Origin: Comamonas granuli NBRC 101663 | GTDB lineage: Bacteria; Pseudomonadota; Gammaproteobacteria; Burkholderiales; Burkholderiaceae_C | Direction: 5' to 3' | Assembly (NCBI RefSeq): GCF_000739995.1 | Contig: NZ_BBJX01000002.1 | Coordinates: forward strand, 62,001-126,000 | DNA length: 64,000 bases | Shown: in pieces, positions 35,010-43,397 of the stretch | How positions within the stretch are numbered: position 1 is the first letter of the stretch | How the letters are laid out: the number at the start of each line of letters is the position of its first letter | Program-made: the position numbers and the translations under genes | Notes under the pieces: generated by a model | What the model was told of the DNA's origin: nothing | The model's database searches: none | Seen by the model: the letters and a program-made list of their open reading frames with translations, nothing else

Positions 35010-37310
35010 TCAGCGCCGCGCGCCGGCCAGCGGGGCTCCCGTGGGTTCGGCCGGGGTGCGCGTGCCGAACACGCCGATCACCACCTGCCAGGCCATGGCG
35101 AGCGCGCCGACGATGAAGACCACGTCGCCGAAGGTGCGCACCCAGCGCAGCTGCTGCAGCAGCGGCTGCTGCATGAAGGCTTCGCTGCGCGCATGCCACA
35201 ACCCCTCGGTGAAGCTGGCGTGGAACTGGATCAGGCCTATGGGCAGCAGGCTGGTGGCGATCATCAGCACCAGGCCGGCGTTGAGCCACCAGAAGCCCGT
35301 CTTCATGAGGCGCTCGTTGAACTCCAGCTCCGGACGGATGTAGCGCAGCACCAGCAGCGTGAAGCCCAGCGCCAGGAAGCCGTACACCCCGAACAGCGCA
35401 GCGTGCGCGTGCACCGGCGTGGTGTTCAGGCCCTGGATGTAGTAGAGCGAGATCGGCGGGTTGATCATGAAGCCGAACACGCCTGCGCCCAGCATGTTCC
35501 AGAACGCCACGGCGACGAAGCACATGAGCGGCCACTTGAGCCGGGCCATCCACGGCGCGCGCTGCTGCAGGCTCCAGTGCTCCCAGGCCTCATGGCCCAG
35601 CACGACCAGCGGCACCACCTCCAGCGCGCTGAAGGCCGCGCCCACGGCCATGACCGGCGTGGTCGTGCCCGAGAAGTACAGGTGGTGGAAGGTGCCGGGC
35701 ACGCCACCCAGCATGAACAGCGAGGCCGAGGCCAGGCTCGCCGCCGTGGCCATGCGCGGCGACACCAGCCCCAGCGTGGAGAAGATGAAGGCCAGCGCCG
35801 TGGTGGCAAAGACTTCAAAGAAGCCCTCCACCCACAGGTGCACCACCCACCAGCGCCAGTACTCCATCACCGACAGGTGGGTGCGCTCGCCGTAGAAGAA
35901 GCCCGCGCCGTAGAACAGGCCGATGGCCACCACCGAAGCGGTGAGCAGCGCCAGCAGGTTCTTGTCGCCGCCGGGCCGGCGCAGCGCCGGCACGATGCCG
36001 CGCAGCATGAGCACGAGCCAGAACGCGATGCCGGCAAACTTGCCGATCTGCCACAGGCGCCCCAGGTCCACGAACTCATAGCCCTGGTGGCCCAGCCAGA
36101 AGTTCCATTCGGGCGGCATGATCTGGGCAATGGCCAGGTAGTTGCCCACGAACGAGCCCACCACCACCACGACCAGCGCCCAGAACAGCACGTCCACGCC
36201 CAGCTTCTGGTAGCGGGGGTCCTTGCCGCCGTGGATCAGTGGCGCGAGGAACAGGCCTGCGGCCAGAAAGCCCGTGGCGATCCAGAACAGCGCGCTCTGG
36301 ATGTGCCAGGTGCGCACCAGTGCGTAGGGGAACCACTGCGAAACGTCCAGGCCGTAGAACTTCTGCCCCTCCACCGTGTAGTGCGCGGTAAAGCCCCCCA
36401 GCAGGACCTGGAAGGAGAACAGCGCCACCACCAGGAACAGGTACTTGCCCAGGGCGCGCTGCGAGGGCGTGAGCGCGATGCGCGCCAGCGGGTCGTGCGG
36501 CGGGGCGGCGGGGTCCTGCTCGTCGTGCTTGCGCAGGAAGGCCCAGGCCCAGATCAGAAAGCCCACGCCGGCCATCATGACGACCACGCTGGCGACGGAC
36601 CAGATCATGTTCTCCGCCGTGGGCTGGTTGCCCACCAGCGGCTCGTGCGGCCAGTTGTTGGTGTAGGTGGCGCCGGTGGCGCCGCCGTCCTGGGCGGGGC
36701 GCTCGGTGGCGGCGGCCCAGGCCGTCCAGAAGAAGAAGCCCGCCATCTGTGCGCGCCGCTCGGCGCTGGGCAGGGTGTTCTCCTTCATGGCGTAGTGCTC
36801 GCGCGTCTTCTGGTACTGCGGCGCGTCGCTGAACAGCGCGCTGTAGTACGCCGCATTGCGCGCCATGGCCTGCGCGCGCAGGGCGGACACCGTCACCGCG
36901 CCCGTGGCCGGGTCGTAGGTGTTGGTGCGGTACTCCGTCTTCAGGCGCGCGCGCAGCACGGCCTGGGCATCGGCGTCGAGCTGGTCGAAGGGCTTGCCGT
37001 GCTGCTGCTGCGCGGCCAGGTCCAGCCAGGCCAGCAGCTCGCGGTGCAGCCAGTCGGCCGTCCAGTCGGGCGCCTGGTAGGCGCCGTGGCCCCAGATGGA
37101 GCCGAGCTGCATGCCGCCCACCGACTGCCAGGCGGTCTGGCCGTCCAGAATGCTCTCTTGCGTGTAGAGCACGCGGCCGTCCTCGGTCTGCACGGTGTGC
37201 GGAATGGGCGGCGCGGTGCGGTAGACCTCGCTGCCGTAGTAACCCAGCAGGCTGAAGCAGACGATGAGCACGCCGATCAGCGTGAACCAGAGCTTGCGGT
37301 AGTTACCCAT
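35010..37310 (-). CDS. norB: Quinol-dependent nitric oxide reductase (qNOR)
   Basis: 766 residues. Reduces NO to N2O at the membrane, taking electrons from quinol. The N-terminal extension with a cytochrome-c-like fold but no CxxCH, followed by about 12 further transmembrane helices, is the qNOR (NorZ) layout. Metal ligands lie in WHIQSALFWIATG, WWVVHLWVEGFFEVF (with the conserved Glu), PGTFHHLYFSG and PVHAHAALFGVYGF. GGAGGTG precedes the ATG at 37310 (MGNYRKLWF). A sigma-54 promoter and NorR sites are upstream. No norC gene is present, as expected for this type. Confidence 0.95.
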   Translation of the reverse strand: MGNYRKLWFTLIGVLIVCFSLLGYYGSEVYRTAPPIPHTVQTEDGRVLYTQESILDGQTAWQSVGGMQLGSIWGHGAYQAPDWTADWLHRELLAWLDLAAQQQHGKPFDQLDADAQAVLRARLKTEYRTNTYDPATGAVTVSALRAQAMARNAAYYSALFSDAPQYQKTREHYAMKENTLPSAERRAQMAGFFFWTAWAAATERPAQDGGATGATYTNNWPHEPLVGNQPTAENMIWSVASVVVMMAGVGFLIWAWAFLRKHDEQDPAAPPHDPLARIALTPSQRALGKYLFLVVALFSFQVLLGGFTAHYTVEGQKFYGLDVSQWFPYALVRTWHIQSALFWIATGFLAAGLFLAPLIHGGKDPRYQKLGVDVLFWALVVVVVGSFVGNYLAIAQIMPPEWNFWLGHQGYEFVDLGRLWQIGKFAGIAFWLVLMLRGIVPALRRPGGDKNLLALLTASVVAIGLFYGAGFFYGERTHLSVMEYWRWWVVHLWVEGFFEVFATTALAFIFSTLGLVSPRMATAASLASASLFMLGGVPGTFHHLYFSGTTTPVMAVGAAFSALEVVPLVVLGHEAWEHWSLQQRAPWMARLKWPLMCFVAVAFWNMLGAGVFGFMINPPISLYYIQGLNTTPVHAHAALFGVYGFLALGFTLLVLRYIRPELEFNERLMKTGFWWLNAGLVLMIATSLLPIGLIQFHASFTEGLWHARSEAFMQQPLLQQLRWVRTFGDVVFIVGALAMAWQVVIGVFGTRTPAEPTGAPLAGARR

Positions 37311-37448
37311 GGCGCACCTCCGGGTGGCGCATGTGCTGTGCACGCACGCGCGATGCCTGGGCGGCCTGCCCTCTCTGGGGCCTGTGGATGTTCACGATCG
37401 ATGTTTTCATGGGGTGGGTGTGCCAGAGTGAATGACGCTACTGCTCTT

Positions 37449-37463
37449 GCACGCTCCGGGCCA
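37449..37463 (-). promoter_or_regulatory. Sigma-54 promoter of norB
   Basis: Read on the minus strand, TGGCCCGGAGCGTGC has the required GG and GC spaced by ten bases (-24/-12 elements). It lies about 140 bp before the norB start and 40-80 bp from two NorR sites. Confidence 0.75.
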
Positions 37464-37503
37464 GGTTGGCAGGCCCTGCAAATCAAGGGTTTACCCGTGT
37501 CAT

Positions 37504-37541
37504 GGTATGGTTTACCCTAAAACCATTTGGTTTTATTTACC
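37504..37541. promoter_or_regulatory. Two NorR enhancer sites between norB and norR
   Basis: GGTATGGTTTACC (37504-37516) and GGTTTTATTTACC (37529-37541) both fit GGT-N7-ACC exactly and start 25 bp apart. A degenerate third half-site (TCA-N7-ACC) is at 37483-37495. They also overlap the start region of norR, so autoregulation is possible. Confidence 0.8.
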
Positions 37542-37552
37542 TGAGTCGGGTC

Positions 37553-39142
37553 ATGAACACCCTTTTTGACGCTCCCTGGCTGGTGGACCTGGCCACCCAA
37601 ATGCCCCCCCAGCAGCGCCTGCAACGCCTCATCGGCGGCCTGCGCGCGCATTTCTGCTGCGGCGCCGTGGCGCTGCTGCGGCTGGAGGAAGGGCATCTGC
37701 GCCCCATGGCGGTCGATGGCCTGGTCAGCGAGGCGCTCGGGCGGCGCTTTGCCGTGCACCAGCACCCGCGGCTGGCGGCCATCCTGGCGCGCGCCGGCGA
37801 GATCACCTGCTTTGACCACGACAGCAGCCTGCCCGACCCCTACGACGGCCTGCTCGACACCCTGGTGGGCGAGCCGCTGCCCGTGCACGACTGCATGGGC
37901 GTGGCGGTGCAGGTAGACGGACGGCCCTGGGGCGTGCTCACGCTGGACGCGCTGCAGACCGGCACCTTCGACGCCCGCGCCCGCGCCGAACTGGCGCGCT
38001 GCACCGTGCACGTGCAGGCGGCCGTGCGCGTGACGCGGCTGGAGCAGCAGGTGCAGGCGCTCAGCCGCGCCTCCAGCCAGCTCCCGGGCGAATCCGCCGA
38101 CGAGCAGGACCTGCGCACCGCGCTGGACGACAGCGAGATCCTGGGCCAGAGCGAGGCCCTGCTGCGCCTGCAGCACGAGGTCAAGGTGGTCGCGGGCTCG
38201 GACCTGCCCGTGCTGCTGCTGGGCGAGACGGGCGTGGGCAAGGAGCTGTTCGCGCGCTTCCTGCACCGCCACTCGCCGCGCCGCCACAAGCCGCTGGTGC
38301 ACGTGAACTGCGCGGCGCTGCCCGAGTCGCTGGCCGAGAGCGAGCTCTTCGGCCACCGCCGCGGCGCCTTCTCCGGTGCGGTGACCGACCGGCCCGGGCG
38401 CTTCGAGGCGGCCGAGGGCGGCACGCTGTTCCTCGACGAAGTGGGCGAGCTGCCCCTGAGCGTGCAGGCCAAGCTGCTGCGCACGCTGCAGAACGGCGAG
38501 ATCCAGCGCCTGGGCGCCGACGAGCCGCGCCGCGTGAACGTGCGCGTGGTGGCCGCCACCAACCGCAGCCTGCGCGACCACGTGCGCGACGGGAGCTTTC
38601 GCGCCGACCTGTACCACCGCCTTTCGGTCTACCCCGTGCCCATCCCGCCGCTGCGCGAGCGCGGCGACGACGTGCTGCTGCTGGCCGGGCGCTTTCTGGA
38701 GCTCAACCGCGCCCGCCTGGGCCTGCGCAGCCTGCGCCTGTCGGCCGACGCGCAGGCCGCGCTGCGCCGCTACCACTGGCCAGGCAATATCCGCGAACTG
38801 GAGCACGTGATCAGCCGCGCCGCCCTCAAGGCCCTGAGCCGGGGCGCGCGCCAGCACCACATCGTCACGCTCGAAGCCGCGCTGCTCGACCTCGATGCCC
38901 TGCAGGCCGGCGCCGCGCCGGCCCCCGCGCCCGCAGCGCCCGCAGCGCCCGCCCTGGCGCCAGACGGCGCCGGCACCGCCGCGCCCCGGACGCTGCGCGA
39001 TGCGCTCGACGCCTGCCAGCGCCACAGCATCCAGGCGGCGCTGGAGCGCCACGCCGGCCACTGGAGCCGCGCCGCACGCGAGCTCGGCATCGACCCGAGC
39101 AACCTGCACAAGCTCGCCCGGCGCCTGGGGCTCAAGGCCTGA
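37553..39142 (+). CDS. norR: NO-responsive sigma-54 activator NorR
   Basis: 529 residues. N-terminal GAF domain (residues about 20-165) that senses NO through iron; AAA+ domain with Walker A LLGETGVGKELFARFLH, Walker B GGTLFLDEVGELP and the sigma-54 contact loop, which reads GAFSGA instead of the usual GAFTGA; a Pro/Ala-rich linker; and a C-terminal Fis-type helix-turn-helix (GHWSRAARELGIDPSNLHKLARR). ATG at 37553 was chosen; an in-frame start farther upstream would span the NorR sites. Divergent from its target norB. Confidence 0.95.
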   Translation: MNTLFDAPWLVDLATQMPPQQRLQRLIGGLRAHFCCGAVALLRLEEGHLRPMAVDGLVSEALGRRFAVHQHPRLAAILARAGEITCFDHDSSLPDPYDGLLDTLVGEPLPVHDCMGVAVQVDGRPWGVLTLDALQTGTFDARARAELARCTVHVQAAVRVTRLEQQVQALSRASSQLPGESADEQDLRTALDDSEILGQSEALLRLQHEVKVVAGSDLPVLLLGETGVGKELFARFLHRHSPRRHKPLVHVNCAALPESLAESELFGHRRGAFSGAVTDRPGRFEAAEGGTLFLDEVGELPLSVQAKLLRTLQNGEIQRLGADEPRRVNVRVVAATNRSLRDHVRDGSFRADLYHRLSVYPVPIPPLRERGDDVLLLAGRFLELNRARLGLRSLRLSADAQAALRRYHWPGNIRELEHVISRAALKALSRGARQHHIVTLEAALLDLDALQAGAAPAPAPAAPAAPALAPDGAGTAAPRTLRDALDACQRHSIQAALERHAGHWSRAARELGIDPSNLHKLARRLGLKA

Positions 39143-39161
39143 GCAGAGCCACGGACTCCTT

Positions 39162-39222
39162 CTGAGCTATATTTTCGATAGCTTGCCGCGCTCGTATTCA
39201 CTGCCCTGCAGGCCTATTTAAC
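39162..39222 (+). repeat. Dispersed two-hairpin intergenic repeat, copy E
   Basis: GCTATATTTTCGATAGC (hairpin 1), a degraded hairpin 2 and CTGCAGGCCTATTTAAC. Sits between norR and the ATPase gene; its orientation relative to the flanking genes is opposite to the other five copies. Confidence 0.85.
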
Positions 39223-39243
39223 TATGAACCAGAGGACCGCGCG

Positions 39244-40527
39244 ATGATCGACCAGCTCCACCTGCGCCGCATCAAGGCCTGGCACGACAGCGGGCCCGTG
39301 CAGCTGGCGCCGGTGACCATGCTGCTGGGCAGCAACTCCTCGGGCAAGTCCACGCTGCTGCAAAGCCTGCTGCTGCTGCGCCAGACGGCCCTGGCGCCCG
39401 ACCGCAGCGTGCACCTGAACCTGGGCACGGACGAGGGGCGCGACGCGGTGCACATCGGCCGTTTTGCCACCCTGCTGGCGCAGGGCCTGCCGGCCCCGCA
39501 GCACTGCAGCATCGCGCTGCAGTGGCAGCGGCCCGAGGGCGAGCGCGGCGCGCGCGGGCGCTACGCCTGCACCTGGGGCGCCACCGCCCAAGGCGCGCCG
39601 GTGGTGCAAACCCTGGAGCTGGCCAGCGTGGCGCGCAGCTTTCGGCTCGTGCGGCGCGCGCACGGCGCCTACGCCCTGTATGTGGACGGCGCCACCCGCC
39701 CGCGCGGCGTGGGCCCCGAGTTGGCGCCCGAACGCGCCATCGCCCTGCCGCCGCAGGCGCTGGCGCTGCTGGGCGCCGACGCGCAGCACCTGCAGGACCT
39801 GAGCCTGGCGCTGTACCGCACGCTCGAATCCCTCATCCACCTCGGGCCGCTGCGCCGCCTGCCCGCGCGCGAGCTCGCCTGGAGCGGCGCCGCCCCGGGC
39901 GAACTGGGGCCGGACGGCCAGCACGCCGGCGCCGCGCTGCTCGCCAGCGCCCTGGTGCGCTCGCCGCAGCAGGGCAGCGTGCTGCGCAGTGTGGCGCACT
40001 GGCTGGAGCGCATGGGCATGGCCGAGCAGCTCAGCGTGCAACCCGTGGGCCGCACGGGCCGCTACGAACTGCGCGTGCACCACGACGGCGTGGCCGCCAA
40101 CCTGCGCGACGTGGGCGTGGGCGTGGCCCAGGTGCTGCCCGTGCTGGCCGTGGCCTACAGCGCCGCGCCGGGCAGCACCGTGCTGGTGGAAGAGCCCGAG
40201 CTGCACCTGCACCCCCTGGCCCAGGCCGTGCTCGCCGAAATGTTTGCCGAGGTCAGCCAGCAGCGCCAGGTGCAGTTCGTGGTGGAGACGCACTCCGAGC
40301 ACCTGTTCCGCCGCATGCAGACCCTGATCGCGCGGCGCCAGGTGAGCACCGCGCAGTGCCGCATGCTGTTCGTCGAGCGGCGCGGCGCCCAGGCCGTGCT
40401 CACGCCGCTGGACGTGGACGCGTTCGGCGCCGTGCGCAACTGGCCGCCGCGCTTTTTTGGCGACGCCATGGGCGAGGCGCGCGAGCAGGCCCGGGCGCGC
40501 TTGCAACGCCTGCGCGAAGAAGCATGA
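39244..40527 (+). CDS. AAA ATPase with DUF3696 (SMC/OLD-like), first gene of an ATPase-PIN-RNA ligase set
   Basis: 427 residues. Walker A LLGSNSSGKSTLLQSL (residues 29-37), a variable insertion of about 250 residues, Walker B STVLVEEPELHLHP (about 312-325) and a histidine switch VVETHSEHLFRR; the C-terminus VDAFGAVRNWPPRFFGDAMGE is the DUF3696 signature. Related ATPases of the AAA15/21 group act as sensors or gates for nucleases in several phage defence systems. AGAGGA precedes the ATG. The next two + strand genes encode a PIN-like nuclease and an RNA-ligase-family protein; 177 bp with a repeat separate it from them. Confidence 0.85.
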   Translation: MIDQLHLRRIKAWHDSGPVQLAPVTMLLGSNSSGKSTLLQSLLLLRQTALAPDRSVHLNLGTDEGRDAVHIGRFATLLAQGLPAPQHCSIALQWQRPEGERGARGRYACTWGATAQGAPVVQTLELASVARSFRLVRRAHGAYALYVDGATRPRGVGPELAPERAIALPPQALALLGADAQHLQDLSLALYRTLESLIHLGPLRRLPARELAWSGAAPGELGPDGQHAGAALLASALVRSPQQGSVLRSVAHWLERMGMAEQLSVQPVGRTGRYELRVHHDGVAANLRDVGVGVAQVLPVLAVAYSAAPGSTVLVEEPELHLHPLAQAVLAEMFAEVSQQRQVQFVVETHSEHLFRRMQTLIARRQVSTAQCRMLFVERRGAQAVLTPLDVDAFGAVRNWPPRFFGDAMGEAREQARARLQRLREEA

Positions 40528-40529
40528 CA

Positions 40530-40665
40530 ACCCCCTGGGGCGCTTCGCGCCTTCCCCCTTCTCGGGCAGCGCTGCGCGCTGCGCAAGGGGGACGCCACCA
40601 GCGCCTGAACCTTGAGGTACTGGCGGCCCTTGCGCGGTGGCCGCTGGCCTGGCCGCGCCATCTGC
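40530..40665. repeat. Comamonadaceae-type intergenic repeat with CCCCCTT/AAGGGGG hairpin
   Basis: TTCCCCCTT (40552-40560) and AAGGGGGA (40585-40592) enclose a second hairpin of alternating GC (GCGCTGCGCGCTGCGC), followed by GGCGGCCCTTGCGCGG and repeated TGGCC motifs. I recognise this layout as a common intergenic repeat in this family; only one copy is in the window. Confidence 0.55.
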
Positions 40666-40704
40666 ATGCAACACAGACACCCTGCACCGAAAGGAACCAT
40701 TGAG

Positions 40705-41250
40705 ATGCAGGCCCGCCTGGTGGATACCAATGTGCTCATCGTCGCCAGCGCGGCCGACGCGGGCTCGCCCTTTCACGCCGAGGCCACACCCGTGGAGGAA
40801 GTCGCCCTGCGCGCGCAGGTGCTGGACTGGCTCGAAGCCTTCGAGGCCGACCCCGCGCGCCACGCCGTGCTTGACGTGGACTGGCTGGTGTGCGGCGAAT
40901 ACCGCCACAAGCTCACCGAGCAGGACTACGGCTGGCTGGCCATGATGCACAAGATGGACCGTGGCGAGGTCGTGTGGGTGGACGTGCTGCTCGACAGGAA
41001 CGGCAACGCCGTGCTGCCGCCCGAGCTCGCCGCGGCAGTGACCGACCTGGCCGACCGCAAGATGGTGGCCGCCGCGCTGGCGGCGCTCGACGCCGGCCAC
41101 CCCTGCCGGCTCGTCAACGCCAGCGACACCGACTGGATCGACTGCGAAAGCGCGCTGCGCGCCGTGGGCCTGGAAGTCGAGCACCTGCTGCCCGCATGGC
41201 TGCTCGCGCGCTGGCGCCGCAAACACCCGCCCGAACGGCGCGCAAAATAG
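40705..41250 (+). CDS. PIN-like nuclease domain protein
   Basis: 181 residues. The four acidic positions of a PIN active site can be placed: Asp7 in LVDTNVLIV, Glu65 in VCGEYRHKL, Asp117 in DLADRKMVAAAL and Asp141/143 in NASDTDW. PIN domains are metal-dependent ribonucleases (VapC toxins cut tRNA or rRNA) that leave 5'-phosphate and 3'-hydroxyl ends. No VapB-type antitoxin adjoins it. AAGGA lies nine bases before the ATG at 40705. The RNA-ligase gene starts seven bases after its stop, so the two are certainly co-transcribed. Confidence 0.78.
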   Translation: MQARLVDTNVLIVASAADAGSPFHAEATPVEEVALRAQVLDWLEAFEADPARHAVLDVDWLVCGEYRHKLTEQDYGWLAMMHKMDRGEVVWVDVLLDRNGNAVLPPELAAAVTDLADRKMVAAALAALDAGHPCRLVNASDTDWIDCESALRAVGLEVEHLLPAWLLARWRRKHPPERRAK

Positions 41251-41257
41251 CCTGTCT

Positions 41258-41956
41258 ATGCCCGAATTCTTCCGCTTCCCCCACACCCCCCACATCGCCT
41301 GGCTGGCCACGGGCGCGCCGCGCGACGACAAGGTGCTCTCCGCCGCCGAGGCCGACGAGCTCCTCAGCGGCCCCGTGGTGCTCGAGGAAAAGCTCGACGG
41401 CGCCAACCTGGGCTTTTCCGTCTCGCCCGACGGTGTGCTGCGCGCCCAGAACCGCGGCCAGTACCTGCCCCAGCCCTTCCACGGCCAGTTCGCCCGCCTG
41501 GGCCCGTGGCTCGCCGCGCACGAGGACAAGCTGTTCGATGGCCTGGGCGCGCACCTGGTGGCGTTTGGCGAATGGTGCGCGGCGCGCCACTCGCTGGACT
41601 ACGCCGCCCTGCCCGACTGGTGGCTGCTGTTCGACGTGTACGACCGCCAGGAGCAGCGCTTCTGGAGCACCGCACGGCGCAACGCCTGGGCGGCCGAACG
41701 GGGCCTGGTCACGGTGCCGCGCCTGCACGCGGGCGAGGCCACGCTGGACCAGTTGCGCGACTGGGTGCACAGCCGCCACAGCCAGTTCCGCCAGGGCCCG
41801 CTGGAGGGCATCGTCATCCGCCGCGAGAACGCCGATTGGCTGCAGGCCCGCGCCAAGCTGGTGCGTGCGGATTTCACGCAGACCATCGAGGCGCACTGGC
41901 GCACGCGCGCGCTGGAGTGGAACCGGGTGTTATTGCCCCAGAAGGCTGAGGAGTAA
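41258..41956 (+). CDS. RNA-ligase-family (Rnl2-like) nucleotidyltransferase
   Basis: 232 residues. All covalent nucleotidyltransferase motifs are visible: motif I EEKLDGANLGFSV with the AMP-accepting Lys45, FGEWCAARHS (motif III), LEGIVIRRE (motif IV, near residue 187) and RAKLVRADF (motif V, near 200). The small size without an extra C-terminal domain fits the RNA-ligase family, which joins 3'-OH to 5'-phosphate RNA ends using ATP. It begins seven bases after the PIN gene. Its last 27 bp overlap the convergent livF gene. Confidence 0.85.
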   Translation: MPEFFRFPHTPHIAWLATGAPRDDKVLSAAEADELLSGPVVLEEKLDGANLGFSVSPDGVLRAQNRGQYLPQPFHGQFARLGPWLAAHEDKLFDGLGAHLVAFGEWCAARHSLDYAALPDWWLLFDVYDRQEQRFWSTARRNAWAAERGLVTVPRLHAGEATLDQLRDWVHSRHSQFRQGPLEGIVIRRENADWLQARAKLVRADFTQTIEAHWRTRALEWNRVLLPQKAEE

Positions 41957-42649
41957 ATGGGGGTCGCGCACCACCTCGTCGGAGGTGTATGAATCCGAAA
42001 CGGCCCCCGACTCGACGACATACGCCCGGCTGGAGCACTTGAGCGTCGAATAGACGTTCTGCTCCGCGATCAGGATGGAGCAGCCCTGGTTCACGATGGC
42101 CAGGATGGTCTCAAAGAGCTTGTCGGTCATGATGGGAGAGAGCCCGAGCGAGGGCTCATCCAGCAAGAGCAATTTGGGCGCACCCATCAGGGCGCGCGCA
42201 ATGGCGACCATCTGCTGCTCGCCCCCGCTCAAGGTCCCGACCTCCTGCTGACGGCGCTCACGCAGGATGGGAAACAGCGCCTCCAGCTTGGACAGTTCCT
42301 CCTGCAATTGGTGCTTGGACAGCCGGCGCTGGAACGCACCCAGGGTGATGTTGTCCAGCACGCTCATGCGCGGGAATATCTGCCTTCCTTCAGGGCACAG
42401 GATCAGGCCATTGCGAACGGCGGTCGCGGTATCCCAGGCACTGCAGTTTTCTCCGTTGAATTCCACCTCTCCCGAGGTCATGGCCTGGACGCCGGAAATG
42501 GTCTTGAGCAAGGACGATTTGCCTGCTCCATTGGTGCCAATGAGTGCCACGCACTCCCCCCGTTCCACGCGCAGCGATGCGTTCGACACGGCCACCTTTT
42601 TCCCGTAGGAAACGGAAAGTCCGGACACGCTCAGTAGTGCTTGACTCAT
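41930..42649 (-). CDS. livF: Branched-chain-type ABC transporter ATP-binding protein LivF
   Basis: 239 residues. Walker A LIGTNGAGKSSLLK, Q-loop LILCPEGRQIFPRMSV, signature TLSGGEQQMVAIARAL, Walker B PKLLLLDEPSLGLSP. The ATG is one base after the livG stop; a GTG nine codons earlier inside livG is an alternative. Last gene of the transporter block and the 5' border of a lower-GC island. The 3' end overlaps the ligase gene. Confidence 0.92.
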   Translation of the reverse strand: MSQALLSVSGLSVSYGKKVAVSNASLRVERGECVALIGTNGAGKSSLLKTISGVQAMTSGEVEFNGENCSAWDTATAVRNGLILCPEGRQIFPRMSVLDNITLGAFQRRLSKHQLQEELSKLEALFPILRERRQQEVGTLSGGEQQMVAIARALMGAPKLLLLDEPSLGLSPIMTDKLFETILAIVNQGCSILIAEQNVYSTLKCSSRAYVVESGAVSDSYTSDEVVRDPHLLLSLLGQ

Positions 42650-42650
42650 T

Positions 42651-43397
42651 TCAGTTATGCCCGAGATAGACTTCACGAACCAGAGGGTTGCTCAGCAAGC
42701 TCTCCGGGTTGCCGCTGGCGACATACTTGCCGGCGGCGATGACCGTGATGTCATTGCAGATGTCCATCACCAGGCTCATCTTGTGATCGATGAGCACCAG
42801 AGTGATGCCTTTGGCTTTCAGGCTGCGCAGGAATTCCTTCAAAAGGTTCACCTCGGCCTCGATCAAACCGCCCGACGGCTCATCCAGCAAAAGCAGCTTG
42901 GGCTGATTCACCAGCGCCATGCCAATGCTCAGTTTCTGGAGCTCCAGGTTGTTCAGGTCGGCGGGATATTTGTCCCGCAGCGGGGCCAGCCCCGTGAGCT
43001 CCAGCACCGACGCCACTTGCCGCGCCTCCGCATCGGTCAGCCGGGATCGAATCCAGGACTTGAGCGATGAGGCCGGACCGTACGCGGCCGCCTGCAGGTT
43101 CTCCTCCACGGTGTGATGCGCGAACGACTGGGAGGATTGAAACGTTCTCCCAATGCCCAGGCGGCACTTGCGAAATGCACCGAGGGTGGAAACATCCTGG
43201 CCCTGGTAGTACACCTTGCCGGCGCTGGGCCGGATGACACCGGCGATCGCATTGAACAAAGTGCTCTTGCCGGCGCCGTTCGGGCCGATCACCCCATAGA
43301 TGTCGCCGGTGTGCACCGAGAAACTGACCTCAGACACCGCACGCAGGCCGCCAAAGGACTTGCTCAGGCTCTCGACTTTCAAAAGAACTTCGCTCAT
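42651..43397 (-). CDS. livG: Branched-chain-type ABC transporter ATP-binding protein LivG
   Basis: 248 residues. Walker A VIGPNGAGKSTLFNAIAGV, Q-loop GIGRTFQSSQSFAHHTVEEN, signature NNLELQKLSIGMALV (a degenerate LSGGQ, as the family LivG usually has LSYGQQR), Walker B PKLLLLDEPSGGL. The altered signature is unusual and might lower ATP turnover or reflect a divergent subfamily. The ATG overlaps the livM stop by four bases. Confidence 0.9.
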   Translation of the reverse strand: MSEVLLKVESLSKSFGGLRAVSEVSFSVHTGDIYGVIGPNGAGKSTLFNAIAGVIRPSAGKVYYQGQDVSTLGAFRKCRLGIGRTFQSSQSFAHHTVEENLQAAAYGPASSLKSWIRSRLTDAEARQVASVLELTGLAPLRDKYPADLNNLELQKLSIGMALVNQPKLLLLDEPSGGLIEAEVNLLKEFLRSLKAKGITLVLIDHKMSLVMDICNDITVIAAGKYVASGNPESLLSNPLVREVYLGHN

